From: Buchananella hordeovulneris
GTDB taxonomy: Bacteria; Actinomycetota; Actinomycetes; Actinomycetales; Actinomycetaceae
Reading direction: 5' to 3'
DNA length: 64,000 bases
Assembly (NCBI RefSeq): GCF_001907235.1
Contig: NZ_MQVS01000004.1
Span: 124,001-188,000 of the forward strand
Below the pieces are notes generated by a model. It was given only the letters and a program-made list of their open reading frames with translations. It was not told the origin of the DNA and did not search any database. The number at the start of each line of letters is the position of its first letter. Within the stretch, counting starts at the first letter, position 1. A program made the translations under genes and the position numbers. Of this stretch, positions 45,903 to 54,774 are shown piece by piece.

Positions 45903-46621
45903 GCCGCTACCACCTCGCCGCGAAAACGGTAACCCATCGACTGCACGGTCTCGATGTAGCGCGGCTCCCCCGCATCATCGCCCAAGGCCCGCCGCAACTC
46001 GCGGATGCGGTGGTCTACGGCCCGGGAGGGCGTGGCCACCGCGAAACCCCACACGGTGGACAACAGCCGTTCGCGTGAATGCACCTCCCCCGGGTGGGCC
46101 ATGAGGTGATCCAGCAGCAGCGAAGCCTTCGGCGTGAGCTGCACCTCCCGCCCGGCCAAGGTAACGCGACGCGCCAACCGATCCAATACCAGGAGTCCGG
46201 AGACCAGGCGGGGGGCGGCCGAAAGGGGCGGCACCCCGCCCATGCTGCGCCGCAGCACCGCCCGGATGCGCGAGATCAGCTCCTGGGGGTCGAAAGGCTT
46301 ATTGAGGTAGTCGTCGGCCCCTTCGTCCAAAGCCGCGGACCGCTCGAATGACTCACCCACCTGGGTCAGCAACACCACCGGGGTCCATCTGCCCCGGGAG
46401 CGTATGCGGCGCACCAGCTCCCGCCCGTCCAGCCGCGGCATGAGAACATCGGTGACGACGACGTCGGGCATCACCTGTTCCCACATGTCCAGGGCCGCTT
46501 GCCCGTCACCGGCAACGCTGACCACGAAACCTGCCCGCTGCAAGATGGGCTGTAGCGCAGCGGTGATAGCGGTGTCGTCATCGACGAGCAGTAAGCGCTT
46601 GACCGCCACTTGCCCAGTCAT
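45899..46621 (-). CDS. OmpR-family response regulator
   Basis: A 240-aa regulator. The receiver has acidic pocket VDDD (13-16), phosphoacceptor Asp58 in VVTDVLMPRLDG and conserved Lys in NKPFDP. The C-terminal winged helix ends with VDHRIRELRRALGD and GYRF. It pairs with the kinase that follows. ATG 46621 comes directly after the lipoprotein stop, with AGGAG 9 bases upstream, so the two lipoprotein genes, regulator and kinase appear to be one transcription unit. Confidence 0.93.
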   Translation of the reverse strand: MTGQVAVKRLLLVDDDTAITAALQPILQRAGFVVSVAGDGQAALDMWEQVMPDVVVTDVLMPRLDGRELVRRIRSRGRWTPVVLLTQVGESFERSAALDEGADDYLNKPFDPQELISRIRAVLRRSMGGVPPLSAAPRLVSGLLVLDRLARRVTLAGREVQLTPKASLLLDHLMAHPGEVHSRERLLSTVWGFAVATPSRAVDHRIRELRRALGDDAGEPRYIETVQSMGYRFRGEVVAA

Positions 46622-47302
46622 CTAGTTCACTCCTGTCTCGTTGAACCGCCCGTTGATGGTCACGGCGGGCTCCGCCCCGCCCAGCCAGTAGACGCGGTTG
46701 AAGTCCCCGAGGATGCTCGCCTCCTGCAGCGAGCGGGTCCAAATCGTGTTGTAATTGCCCACTATTTCCGCCGCCCCCAGGTCATCGACCACAATTTCCT
46801 GGAACTGCCCCTGCACGGTCAGGCGGGAAAGGTTGCCACTGATGATTGTGGTTTTGTGAGAATCGCCGAGCACCAATTCTCCGCCTGCACCCTGCACTTG
46901 CAGGTCGGCAGCCTCCTGGAGCCAGTCCCGACGCGCTTGGCCGCCCAAGGGTTCTTCCTCGTGCAAGCCGAGCTCGTCTTCAATGCTGCCCCCTGCGGTT
47001 ATCTCCACCCCCTGCGTGGCGGGAGGGGTGGCAGGCATCGCATCAGGCGCCGCTGCCCCCGGGGCGGGGCTGGCACTGCCCGGGGGCAGCGACGGGACGG
47101 CCTGACGCGACCGGGACTGACCGAGCAGGTCGCGGGTGCGAGCCTGCAGGTCCTGCAGGCGGGCCGCCCGCCCCGCGCCTGCCTGACCGGTGGCACTCGC
47201 GGTGGGCGCACCCTGATCTGCTTCCCGTTCAAGGGAAACCTGGCAGGCCGCCAGCAGGCACGCGGCAGTGGCCAGGGCGACAGCACGCAGGGGCATACGC
47301 AT
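46622..47302 (-). CDS. Lipoprotein with DUF3060-like beta repeats
   Basis: A 226-aa lipoprotein with signal and lipobox LLAAC (Cys at about 20), a disordered Ala/Pro/Ser/Gln linker to about 105, then short beta repeats of the DUF3060 kind (SGNLSRLTVQGQFQEIVVDD, VGNYNTIWTR, LGDFNRVYW). Family function is unknown; it is exposed on the outer side of the membrane. The start is ATG 47302 with AGTAGG upstream (a second ATG is two codons further). It lies between the OmpA-like lipoprotein and the response regulator gene. Confidence 0.75.
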   Translation of the reverse strand: MRMPLRAVALATAACLLAACQVSLEREADQGAPTASATGQAGAGRAARLQDLQARTRDLLGQSRSRQAVPSLPPGSASPAPGAAAPDAMPATPPATQGVEITAGGSIEDELGLHEEEPLGGQARRDWLQEAADLQVQGAGGELVLGDSHKTTIISGNLSRLTVQGQFQEIVVDDLGAAEIVGNYNTIWTRSLQEASILGDFNRVYWLGGAEPAVTINGRFNETGVN

Positions 47303-47367
47303 GGGATAAAACCTACTTTCGGGCACGGGGGAGCCGCAGACCGGCTCCAGGCCGGGCCAGGTGGAAC

Positions 47368-48642
47368 TTACGGGGCCGGGATAATGATCTCAGCGCGACG
47401 GTTGAGCTGACGACCAGCCGGATTATCACTGCCATCAGGCTGCGTGTTCGGGGCCACCGGCTTGGATTCGCCGAAACCTGTGGCCTCGATCTGGGAGGTC
47501 AGTCCGCTGTCCCGCAGTACCTTGGCCACCGCGTTGGCTCGCCGCTCCGACAAGGACTGGTTGAAGTCTTCCTCCGAGATCGAGTCGGTGTGCCCATGTA
47601 CCAGCAGTTTGGGCACATTGACCTGTCCCACGGCGTCGCCCAACTGCCGCAGGGAGGACACGCCTTCGGGGCGCACGACGTCGGAGCCGAAGTCGAACAG
47701 CACCTCGTCCTGGAAAGTGATCGCCAGCCCGCATACGTCGATGGGTTCCAAGGCCGCCAATTCGGGGAACTTACCTACCGGCGCCAATTTGGGCAGGGGC
47801 TTGACCTTAATGGACACCCCATTGACCTCACCGGTGCCGTCCCCGTTGTTCTTAATGATTATTCCGTTCCCGATGTATTCCCCCGAGCCATCCCCGTTGT
47901 TTTTGATGACGGCCGCAGCGCTGATCTGCTCACCGGAGCCATCCCCGAGGTTTTTAATGGTGTCCGCGGAAGTCACCATTTCGCCGGAGCCGTCCCCCGG
48001 GATGGTGTAGACGGAACCGCCGCCGATGTACGAACCGGCGCCGTTTCCGAGAACCTTGATCACGATCCCATCGCCGATGTATTCGCCTGTGCCATCCCCG
48101 TTATTGACGATGACGCCGTTGCCGATCTTCTTCCCGGAACCGTCGTTATTGAGCTCGACAACTTGCCCGTCCCCGATGACGGAGGTTTTGCCGTCTTGCT
48201 CGGTTACCACAGTGTCGTCCCCGATGTGGTTGACGTCCCCCACGAGGCTGGCCGACCAGTTGGTGGCATGCGGCACCCCGCCGGTGCAGGTAGCGGACGA
48301 CACCCGCACCCCGGGCAGCCCTTTGATGGAGTCAGAAATCGACCTGCCGAACTCGGGAGCCGAGCCCGTGAGCAGCGAAATGTCGGGCAGCACGATGGGG
48401 GCCACCGGCGGAAACTCGCCCGGGGCGTAGCCGGGCACCACCGGAACGTTGGGTTGGGCAGCGTCACTGGACGCGGACGGCGCGGCCGTCCGCGTCGGTG
48501 CCGCAGAGGATTCACTTTCGACGGTGGCCTGGGCGGTGGGCACCACCGGGGCCGCGGTGGGCAGGGCCTGCTCTTCCTCCTTGCAGGCAGCCAACGAGGC
48601 GCCTAACACGATGGTGGCAGTAACAGCGATGGCTCTTCTCAT
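47368..48642 (-). CDS. OmpA-domain lipoprotein with tandem Asp/Gly-rich repeats
   Basis: A 424-aa lipoprotein: lipobox SLAAC (Cys about 20), a Thr/Pro/Ala linker, then about eight imperfect 16-18-residue repeats between roughly 135 and 285 built on NNGDGSGEYIGNGIIIK, and a C-terminal OmpA domain (about 300-424) with FDFGSDVVRPEG, HGHTDSI and LSERRANAV, the peptidoglycan-binding signature. In a Gram-positive cell it would link membrane and wall. It is the first gene of the unit that continues with the DUF3060 lipoprotein and the two-component system, suggesting wall sensing. Confidence 0.88.
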   Translation of the reverse strand: MRRAIAVTATIVLGASLAACKEEEQALPTAAPVVPTAQATVESESSAAPTRTAAPSASSDAAQPNVPVVPGYAPGEFPPVAPIVLPDISLLTGSAPEFGRSISDSIKGLPGVRVSSATCTGGVPHATNWSASLVGDVNHIGDDTVVTEQDGKTSVIGDGQVVELNNDGSGKKIGNGVIVNNGDGTGEYIGDGIVIKVLGNGAGSYIGGGSVYTIPGDGSGEMVTSADTIKNLGDGSGEQISAAAVIKNNGDGSGEYIGNGIIIKNNGDGTGEVNGVSIKVKPLPKLAPVGKFPELAALEPIDVCGLAITFQDEVLFDFGSDVVRPEGVSSLRQLGDAVGQVNVPKLLVHGHTDSISEEDFNQSLSERRANAVAKVLRDSGLTSQIEATGFGESKPVAPNTQPDGSDNPAGRQLNRRAEIIIPAP

Positions 48643-48742
48643 AGTTGCAGAGCCTAAGGGCGAGAAGTGGCAGCGAGGTGTCCGCAGTGTCGCAACCTGG
48701 CGACAAAGGGCTAAAACGGGGCCCGCGCCCCATCGGCAGGGC

Positions 48743-49252
48743 CTACTCGATCTCGTCTTCGTTATCGAGGAAACCGTCCTCGCCGAAAAGTACCTCCGTG
48801 ATTTGGACGTGTACCTTTTCGATGCGGGGGAGATCGGGCAGCGTCAGGGGTTCGTCGGCCGCGGTCTCCAGCACCAGGGTGCCGCAGCCCAGCAGCCGAT
48901 CCGTGAAGCTGCGCTCGTACTGCACATTGTTTATACGGCGGAGGGGCAGATCGTGGCCGGTACGGTTGACCACTCCGCGGCGGGTGATGATACGCCGATT
49001 GGTCACCGTGTAGGTGGTGGTGCGCCACTTTAGGAACGGCCAGGCCACGAAGATCCCCACCAGCAGCAGGTAGGCCCCGATCGCGACCAGCAGCGGGAGC
49101 TGCCCCCAGTCGGCGGGGGCGAAGACGAAGTAGCACACCAGGGCCGCGGTCAACACGAGGTGCAGCAGGAGCTGCGGAAAGAGCGCCTTGATGTGCGTCC
49201 GCAGGTGCAGGATGACGTATTCCTCGGCGCCGAGCCGCTTGTCGATACTCAT
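48743..49252 (-). CDS. PH-domain membrane protein (bPH2 type)
   Basis: A 169-aa protein: short N-terminus (GAEEYVILHLRTHIKAL), two membrane helices (about 28-75), then a bacterial PH domain with the typical YTVTNRRIITRRGVVNRTGHD-type strand pair and a DLPLRRINNVQYERSF loop. It is common in actinobacteria without assigned role. ATG 49252 lies 6 bases after the hexamer CACAAT (49264-49259), with no Shine-Dalgarno, so it is probably leaderless. Confidence 0.88.
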   Translation of the reverse strand: MSIDKRLGAEEYVILHLRTHIKALFPQLLLHLVLTAALVCYFVFAPADWGQLPLLVAIGAYLLLVGIFVAWPFLKWRTTTYTVTNRRIITRRGVVNRTGHDLPLRRINNVQYERSFTDRLLGCGTLVLETAADEPLTLPDLPRIEKVHVQITEVLFGEDGFLDNEDEIE

Positions 49253-49277
49253 GGCCCCATTGTGGCAGCCGACCCGA

Positions 49278-51305
49278 TCAGTCGCAGGCGGTAAGCCGCA
49301 GCAACCGGGCCTCGCCTTCTTGATCGACAACCTCGGCCAGCCCCCGCTCCACCAGGCGGAGCAGGCCAGGGAACTGCCGAGATTTGCCGTAGTGGTCCCC
49401 GCCCCACAGGTAGTCCTGTCCAAAGTCCAGGACCCAGAATTGTCGTCGCGCGCGCACGATTTGGCAGACCTCTGGTTCGTACGCCACCGTCCGCAACCGG
49501 TCGACCACGTAGTAGGCGTCCCGATCGTTTAGCAGCGCCACGTGCGGGAAAGTGAACTTGCGGTCAGCAACGGCGGGGGCAAAGACCGATCCATTCCAGG
49601 GGTTGCCCAGGATCTCGTCTGTGGGCGGCACTTGCGGGGCCACCCGTTGCAGCAGGCGATACTCATCGGCCGAAAGCAGGCCGATGGTCTCGCTGGTGTC
49701 GTAGGCGTGTTCTCGCCAGATTGTCCAATACGACAGGCGCAGGGTCGGGTGCGCGTGGGCTAGCACGAGCATCGCTAGCGCCACGAGGGTCGGCCCCCAG
49801 CGAGCCACGCGGCGACGACGGGCGGCGGACACGGCCAAGGGCCCGGGCAGGCGCGCCGTCCACCCGGCGCGGTCGAGCAGCGCTTGCGCGGCCCGTCCGA
49901 GCGTCAGGGTGCCGAGCACCAGGAGTGGGAGCGCGGTTATGCCCGCCAGCGCCACCAGGCGCTCGGTATCGCCGTACCAGAGCCCCGTCCAGTAGGCGCG
50001 TCCCGGGTTGGCACCTGAGTAGGCCGTCACGTAGAGGAAGGCGGCCATGAGGTGGCAGATGGGCAGCCAGGCTGTCTGCCACCGCCGGAAGGCCACCACG
50101 AAACCCACCAATACCACGGCCCCCAGCAGGTAAGAGATGGTCATCGACGGGCCGATGTAGTAGCCGTGATTGAGGGTGGATACTCGCCACAGGGCGGTTG
50201 TTAGCGTTCCTTCGGCCCCCCACCAGCCCGTCCAGGTGCGCAGACCAACGATGCGAGGCACTAGCAAGGACAGCTCATTGAGGGCCACCGAGACGCCGAG
50301 CCCTACCGCTACCCCGCCCGCTGCCCACGCCACCCGCCAGCGGCGGTTGTCTCCCCCGCGGCGAGACAGATACCAACTGAACGCCACGGTAGCGAGGGGC
50401 GCGGCGAGCACCAGGAGAGAGATGCCGCTGCCCGGGTGGGCGATCATGAAGACGTACAGCACGACGACGCCCCACACCGCCAGCCGCCAGCGGCTGGCGG
50501 CTGGGCCGGGGAAGAACAGGCGGGCCAGCAGCGCCAGCCCGAACGGCAGCAGGGCATAGCCGAGCTCGTTGGCGTACAGCACCCCGAACCAGGTCAGGTG
50601 GTTGGGCATCTGCGGCAGTGCGCACGCCAACAGGCCCGCCACCCCGGCCGCGCGCCAGGACCGCAGGAGGGTGCCCAGCAGCACCGCCACCCCGAGTGGC
50701 CACAACACCCCGGTGACGAAGTACAGCATGGCGTTATTGGCCACCAGCAGGTCGGCCCCCGTCGTCTTGACCAGGAGCGAGACTGTCTGGTGCCACAGGG
50801 CCGGGTAGAAGCCTTCGTTGCTGGCGTAAGAGGCCAGGTTGGCGTGAAAGTAGTAGCCGTCATTTTCCACCAGCATCTGCCGGATGAGATTGAGGTGGAA
50901 GGGCGAATCGTAGGTTTGCGACACGGCCACCGGGGAGCCGAGCGCGCGGGCCAGGCGGGTCAGGTGGAGCACGCTGCCGAGGGTCGTAAGTGCCGCCGCC
51001 CAGCGCCAGGAACCCGTCCAGTCGTCGGCGGCCGATGGTCGGGGGGCCAGGCGGGCAGGCCACGCTAGCAGCGCCAGGACTGCCCCAGTGATGCCCACTG
51101 GCAGCACCGACCACCCGAGAGAGGTGCTGACTCCCAGTAGTGAGCCGGCAGCGATCGTGCTGAACGCGGCAAAGGGGGTGACGATTAGCGCATCGGTGGG
51201 GCGCAGACCGGTAAACCGCGTCAGTGCGTAGCCCGTCCCGAGGACGACCACACTGAGTGCCAGGAACAGTGCACCCAAACCCAGCCACGCAACCAGCAAG
51301 ACCAT
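49278..51305 (-). CDS. Large polytopic membrane protein, GT-C-like (DUF6541 type)
   Basis: A 675-aa protein with a dozen or more membrane helices and a C-terminal soluble part (about 560-675). The first large outer loop carries acidic and His residues (SQTYDSPFHLNLIR, YASNEGFYPALWHQ), as in lipid-linked glycosyltransferases of the GT-C fold; the actinobacterial DUF6541 family fits best. A role in surface glycan synthesis is likely but not proven. ATG 51305 is preferred because GGAG lies 7 bases upstream; an ATG ten codons earlier has no such site. Confidence 0.78.
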   Translation of the reverse strand: MVLLVAWLGLGALFLALSVVVLGTGYALTRFTGLRPTDALIVTPFAAFSTIAAGSLLGVSTSLGWSVLPVGITGAVLALLAWPARLAPRPSAADDWTGSWRWAAALTTLGSVLHLTRLARALGSPVAVSQTYDSPFHLNLIRQMLVENDGYYFHANLASYASNEGFYPALWHQTVSLLVKTTGADLLVANNAMLYFVTGVLWPLGVAVLLGTLLRSWRAAGVAGLLACALPQMPNHLTWFGVLYANELGYALLPFGLALLARLFFPGPAASRWRLAVWGVVVLYVFMIAHPGSGISLLVLAAPLATVAFSWYLSRRGGDNRRWRVAWAAGGVAVGLGVSVALNELSLLVPRIVGLRTWTGWWGAEGTLTTALWRVSTLNHGYYIGPSMTISYLLGAVVLVGFVVAFRRWQTAWLPICHLMAAFLYVTAYSGANPGRAYWTGLWYGDTERLVALAGITALPLLVLGTLTLGRAAQALLDRAGWTARLPGPLAVSAARRRRVARWGPTLVALAMLVLAHAHPTLRLSYWTIWREHAYDTSETIGLLSADEYRLLQRVAPQVPPTDEILGNPWNGSVFAPAVADRKFTFPHVALLNDRDAYYVVDRLRTVAYEPEVCQIVRARRQFWVLDFGQDYLWGGDHYGKSRQFPGLLRLVERGLAEVVDQEGEARLLRLTACD

Positions 51306-51459
51306 TCCCTCTCCTGCAACCGGTCGGTTTGGCATCCAGTAGCGAACGCCGACACGCCGACGCGGTTGCTTCAGTGCCGCTCATCTTATCCAACGGCGCT
51401 TTGTGCCAACCCACCGTTTCACTTGCGGCTGGTGAGGGGTTTTTCACCCATCGTCACAA

Positions 51460-51499
51460 AAGCGGACGGGAGGACAGCACAGCCACCTCCCGTCCGCTT
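51460..51499 (-). terminator. Intrinsic terminator of the LPXTG surface protein gene
   Basis: A perfect 14-bp inverted repeat (51460-51473 with 51486-51499, loop 12) is followed on the minus strand by a short T run (CTTTTGTG). It begins 13 bases after the stop codon at 51512. Confidence 0.8.
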
Positions 51500-51511
51500 C
51501 CCGTCACTTTG

Positions 51512-54187
51512 CTACCGGGCGCGCCGCCGTCCGGCTACTCGCACCGCTAGCCCCGCCGCCACGAAGGTGGCGGCCAGCAGGGTCAGGGTCACCGCGTCCG
51601 CCCCCGTGCGGGGGAGCTGCTTACCGGTGCTGGCCGGGCCGCGGGGCGCCGCCGGGGCCGCCGGGGCCGCCGGGCTGCCAGTCGCCGGGGGCGGGGTTAC
51701 CACGGGGGCCGGGCTGGGCGCCTGGCTGGGTCCGGGCGTGGGTACCTCGGTCGGCACCGGCGTGGGCTCGGGCGTGGGCACCTCGGTCGGCACCGGCGTG
51801 GGCTCGGGCGAGCCTCCCGGGGTGGGCACCGCACTCGGCGTGGGGCTGGGCGCGGCGGTCGGCAGGGGGCTGGCCGATGCCGTCGGCCCGGGCGTCACGG
51901 ACGCCGTGGGACTGGGGTCCGGCGCAGGAGTCGGAGCGGCGGCCTGCGGGTCAACGGCGAAGCGCAAGGTGCGCGGGGGGGCCAGCTCCCGCTCGCCGCT
52001 CAGCGCGCGCACGGAAATCTCGTAGGTGCCGGGCTTGGTGAAGGCCCAGGCGGCGTGCAGATGGGTCGGGTCAACGGTGTGTATGCGCCCGACGCCGGGC
52101 TGGCTCGCCGCCGCCCGCGTCCCCGTCGGCTTGGCTACCGCCGAATCAAACAGCACGTTGGCTCGACGCCCAAAGTCCTGGTGGGTGTAGAGCACCACCC
52201 GCCCGTCGCTGGGGCCGCTGGCCAAACGCAGTTCGTAGTCGATGCCCGCGGGGAAGTTGGCGTAATCGATGCCCTCGGTGCTAAAGCCCGGCCAGATTAA
52301 ATCAGTGTGTTGCGTCTCGGGCAGCAGATAGTTGCGAGTGCCCACCGGCCCCAGGAAGTCAAAGCTCGGGTCGGTGTCTGCGGGGCGAGCACGCAATGCT
52401 AGGCGCGGGACCGCTAAAGTCACCTGCTCCAGCTGCCGCAGGACAGAGGAGCTGGCGGCAGTGTAGGTGTCGTCCTTAAGGAGCACCTGCCAGGCGTCCC
52501 CCGTCTGGGCCAGGCGGACGTCCACGTGCCCGCGCGTCAGGCTCACCGGCTGGTCAAGGATGTCCGGCGCAGGCGTCGCCGTTGGGGTGGCGGTCGGCTG
52601 CGGCGTCGGGTTAGTGGTCGGCTGGGCAGAAGGGGTCGGGGAGACGGTCGGCGTGGCGGTCGGCTCGCTCGGGGCGGGTGCCGTGCGCAGTGCCAGCTTG
52701 AGCGGGTAGGAGGTGCCGCTGCCCACCGCGATGTCTTTCACCTCGTGCCGGAGCGGCTTGGCCGCCGAGCGCGGGTGGGGCTTGATGGTGATAACCATCG
52801 TGACACCCTTGGTGCAGCCCTCCAGATCCTCCACCACCTCGCTCACCCCACCGGCTCCGAGCACTCCCTCCACGTTGCACCACGGCGCCACGTCGGTGCT
52901 CCCGAGGAAGAAAGCAACCTTGTATGCGGCGCGCAGCGTCGGGTCGGCGGCCTGGATGCGGATCGTGTGCTCATCCTCGTCGTCCGGCACTGGGGTGATG
53001 CTGACGTTCACGCTCGGGTCGCTCACTGGCAGCTCGTCCACGTTCCACGCGGGGGCGGGCTCGGCCGGGGTTTCCTCAACGAGCTCGTCGGTGCCAGTGG
53101 TCACCTGCACCGGCTCTTCCGCCCGCTGGTAGCGCACAGGCGCGGAGGCCCAGCGCGCCACACCCGAGTCTGCGTCCGGAATGAATATGGCCTGGAACGT
53201 GGACGGGGCCTGGCCAATCATCTCGCTGCCCGCCGCGCGCCCGTTCTCCACCGGCATTTCCGTAAGGAAGAAACCGTCGATGGTGACGATTACCCGCCCC
53301 GTGTCCGCGGGGTTACCGGTGTCGAAAACGAACTCGGTGTGCTCCTCGTCTCCGGGATTTTGCAGCGTGGCTAGGCGGTGCAAGCCGAAGCTGGGGGCCG
53401 CCTGGCCCGCAGCGGTGCGTTCGGTGGGGCTGGCGGCAAAGGCGGCCCGGAAGTCCTTGATCTGCCCGGTACGCGGGTCAGTGCCCCCGACCTGCCACAC
53501 GATCGGCGTCGGCGGCGAGGCATACAGGCGCTGGCCATCGGCATCCCGCGCAACCGCCCGGTACACCAACTCGTACCGCCCGGGTTTGGAGAACGTGGTA
53601 TTCAGGTGCGTGTGCCGCGGGTCGAATACCGTGCGATGGGCCAAGTCGTGGCTAGACAGGAAGCGGGTGACGCCGTAGGCGGTGTGCGAGAACATCTCCA
53701 CCTGGCCCGGCCCCCGCACGTCAACCAGATCAAGCACGTAGTTCCCGCCTTCGAACTCGTGGGCCGCCCCCACGATGGAGGCGTCGGCCCCGAATCCCGC
53801 CCAGATAGGGGCGTTTCCTCGCCCAGGGTCCTGGGGGGCGAGGTTGAGGACGGTGCCAGGCTCGCCGAGGAAACTCAGGGCGGGCACCCGGCTGGGCACC
53901 GTGTAGAGGTACTTGGCGACGGGACGTCCGCGATAGGTTCCCCAACCGCGCGAGAGCCACAGCACCACGTCATCGGCGCTCTTCTCGGCAGCCAGGATGG
54001 ACAGTTCGCGCGTGCCCTCATTCCACGCCGGCACCGGGGCGTCAACGTGCTGGGAGGTTATGCGCTCACGGTCCTGATCAGGACCGGCCAGGGCCGGAGT
54101 GGCCAGCACAGATACCAAACCCAGGGCACCGGCCAGCGCGAGGCCGACGCGTCGGCGGCCCGCTCGGGATAGGGATGCAAGATTCAT
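51512..54187 (-). CDS. LPXTG-anchored surface protein with two actinobacterial anchor-associated domains
   Basis: An 891-aa secreted protein with a signal peptide (1-34, ending TPALA) and two related modules, each with an HxHxxxxFxKPGxY block (HTHLNTTFSKPGRYEL; PTHLHAAWAFTKPGTYEIS). These are the choice-of-anchor M / TIGR03769-type domains. A Pro/Thr linker separates the modules, and a longer PTPxP-rich stalk precedes sorting signal LPRTG (858-862), a hydrophobic helix and an Arg-rich tail. These domains often accompany zinc/manganese ABC importers. A Zur/Fur-type palindrome lies 31 bases upstream, so metal-controlled expression is likely. The Shine-Dalgarno is weak. Confidence 0.88.
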   Translation of the reverse strand: MNLASLSRAGRRRVGLALAGALGLVSVLATPALAGPDQDRERITSQHVDAPVPAWNEGTRELSILAAEKSADDVVLWLSRGWGTYRGRPVAKYLYTVPSRVPALSFLGEPGTVLNLAPQDPGRGNAPIWAGFGADASIVGAAHEFEGGNYVLDLVDVRGPGQVEMFSHTAYGVTRFLSSHDLAHRTVFDPRHTHLNTTFSKPGRYELVYRAVARDADGQRLYASPPTPIVWQVGGTDPRTGQIKDFRAAFAASPTERTAAGQAAPSFGLHRLATLQNPGDEEHTEFVFDTGNPADTGRVIVTIDGFFLTEMPVENGRAAGSEMIGQAPSTFQAIFIPDADSGVARWASAPVRYQRAEEPVQVTTGTDELVEETPAEPAPAWNVDELPVSDPSVNVSITPVPDDEDEHTIRIQAADPTLRAAYKVAFFLGSTDVAPWCNVEGVLGAGGVSEVVEDLEGCTKGVTMVITIKPHPRSAAKPLRHEVKDIAVGSGTSYPLKLALRTAPAPSEPTATPTVSPTPSAQPTTNPTPQPTATPTATPAPDILDQPVSLTRGHVDVRLAQTGDAWQVLLKDDTYTAASSSVLRQLEQVTLAVPRLALRARPADTDPSFDFLGPVGTRNYLLPETQHTDLIWPGFSTEGIDYANFPAGIDYELRLASGPSDGRVVLYTHQDFGRRANVLFDSAVAKPTGTRAAASQPGVGRIHTVDPTHLHAAWAFTKPGTYEISVRALSGERELAPPRTLRFAVDPQAAAPTPAPDPSPTASVTPGPTASASPLPTAAPSPTPSAVPTPGGSPEPTPVPTEVPTPEPTPVPTEVPTPGPSQAPSPAPVVTPPPATGSPAAPAAPAAPRGPASTGKQLPRTGADAVTLTLLAATFVAAGLAVRVAGRRRAR

Positions 54188-54217
54188 GCGGGTACAAAGC
54201 CTCTCGCACAGACAACT

Positions 54218-54236
54218 ATTGATAACGATTATCAAT
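54218..54236. promoter_or_regulatory. Zur/Fur-type metal-response box
   Basis: ATTGATAACGATTATCAAT is a perfect 8-3-8 inverted repeat containing TGATAA-CGA-TTATCA, very close to the TGATAATNATTATCA Fur/Zur consensus. It lies 31-49 bases upstream of the surface protein start. Confidence 0.8.
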
Positions 54237-54272
54237 CGTCGTCAGGTTGGGCCTCCCTGTCAAACCGAACCG

Positions 54273-54689
54273 TCAGCTCCCGCAGCTGCAATTTCCGCAC
54301 CCACCCTTGGTGCTCGGCACGGATGCGCGGGCACACCCGCTGCGCTCCCCCTCCGCCTGGGCAAAACGCTCCAGCAGGTGGGCCACTAGCCCTTGGGCGC
54401 CGCCCGGCTCAACACTGTCGGCGGCGAGCAATTTGTCCACCCGCTGCTGCTCACTTGGGTCCTCAATCTGGAAGAGGACTGCCCGATAGTCCACGTGTGG
54501 GTGATAGGCGACGACGACCTCACCGTCCTGGGTCCCTTGCAACTCGATCGCCGGCCGCCAGCCGCAGGCGGCGATGGTGATAGCCACCCGTTGCAGGCGC
54601 GCCTCGTATTCCGGCGTGAACCGCTCCCCGGGCCCCGCCCAAGCGTTGGCCAAACCATCCTGCACCCGCGGAAATCGCAGTTCGCCCAA
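54273..54689 (-). CDS. Hypothetical protein with Cys-rich C-terminal tail
   Basis: A protein of about 138 aa with no recognised family. The body has a mixed alpha/beta composition (RVAITIAACGWRPAIELQG, VVVAYHPHVDYRAVLFQIED) and the last residues are GGCGNCSCGS, three clustered cysteines that could bind metal or an Fe-S unit. The start is uncertain: TTG 54689 has AGGGGG 5 bases upstream and begins LGELRFPRVQDGL; the frame is open to TTG 54749 without such a site. It lies between the DedA-like gene and the metal-box surface gene, all in one direction. Confidence 0.55.
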   Translation of the reverse strand: MGELRFPRVQDGLANAWAGPGERFTPEYEARLQRVAITIAACGWRPAIELQGTQDGEVVVAYHPHVDYRAVLFQIEDPSEQQRVDKLLAADSVEPGGAQGLVAHLLERFAQAEGERSGCARASVPSTKGGCGNCSCGS

Positions 54690-54774
54690 GTTAGCCCCCT
54701 CTGCCGTAACGCGAGCGCCCGAGTGCGTCCGCTCGGCGAAGCCTAACAATGCCGTTGGCCCGGCAGCCAGGCAC

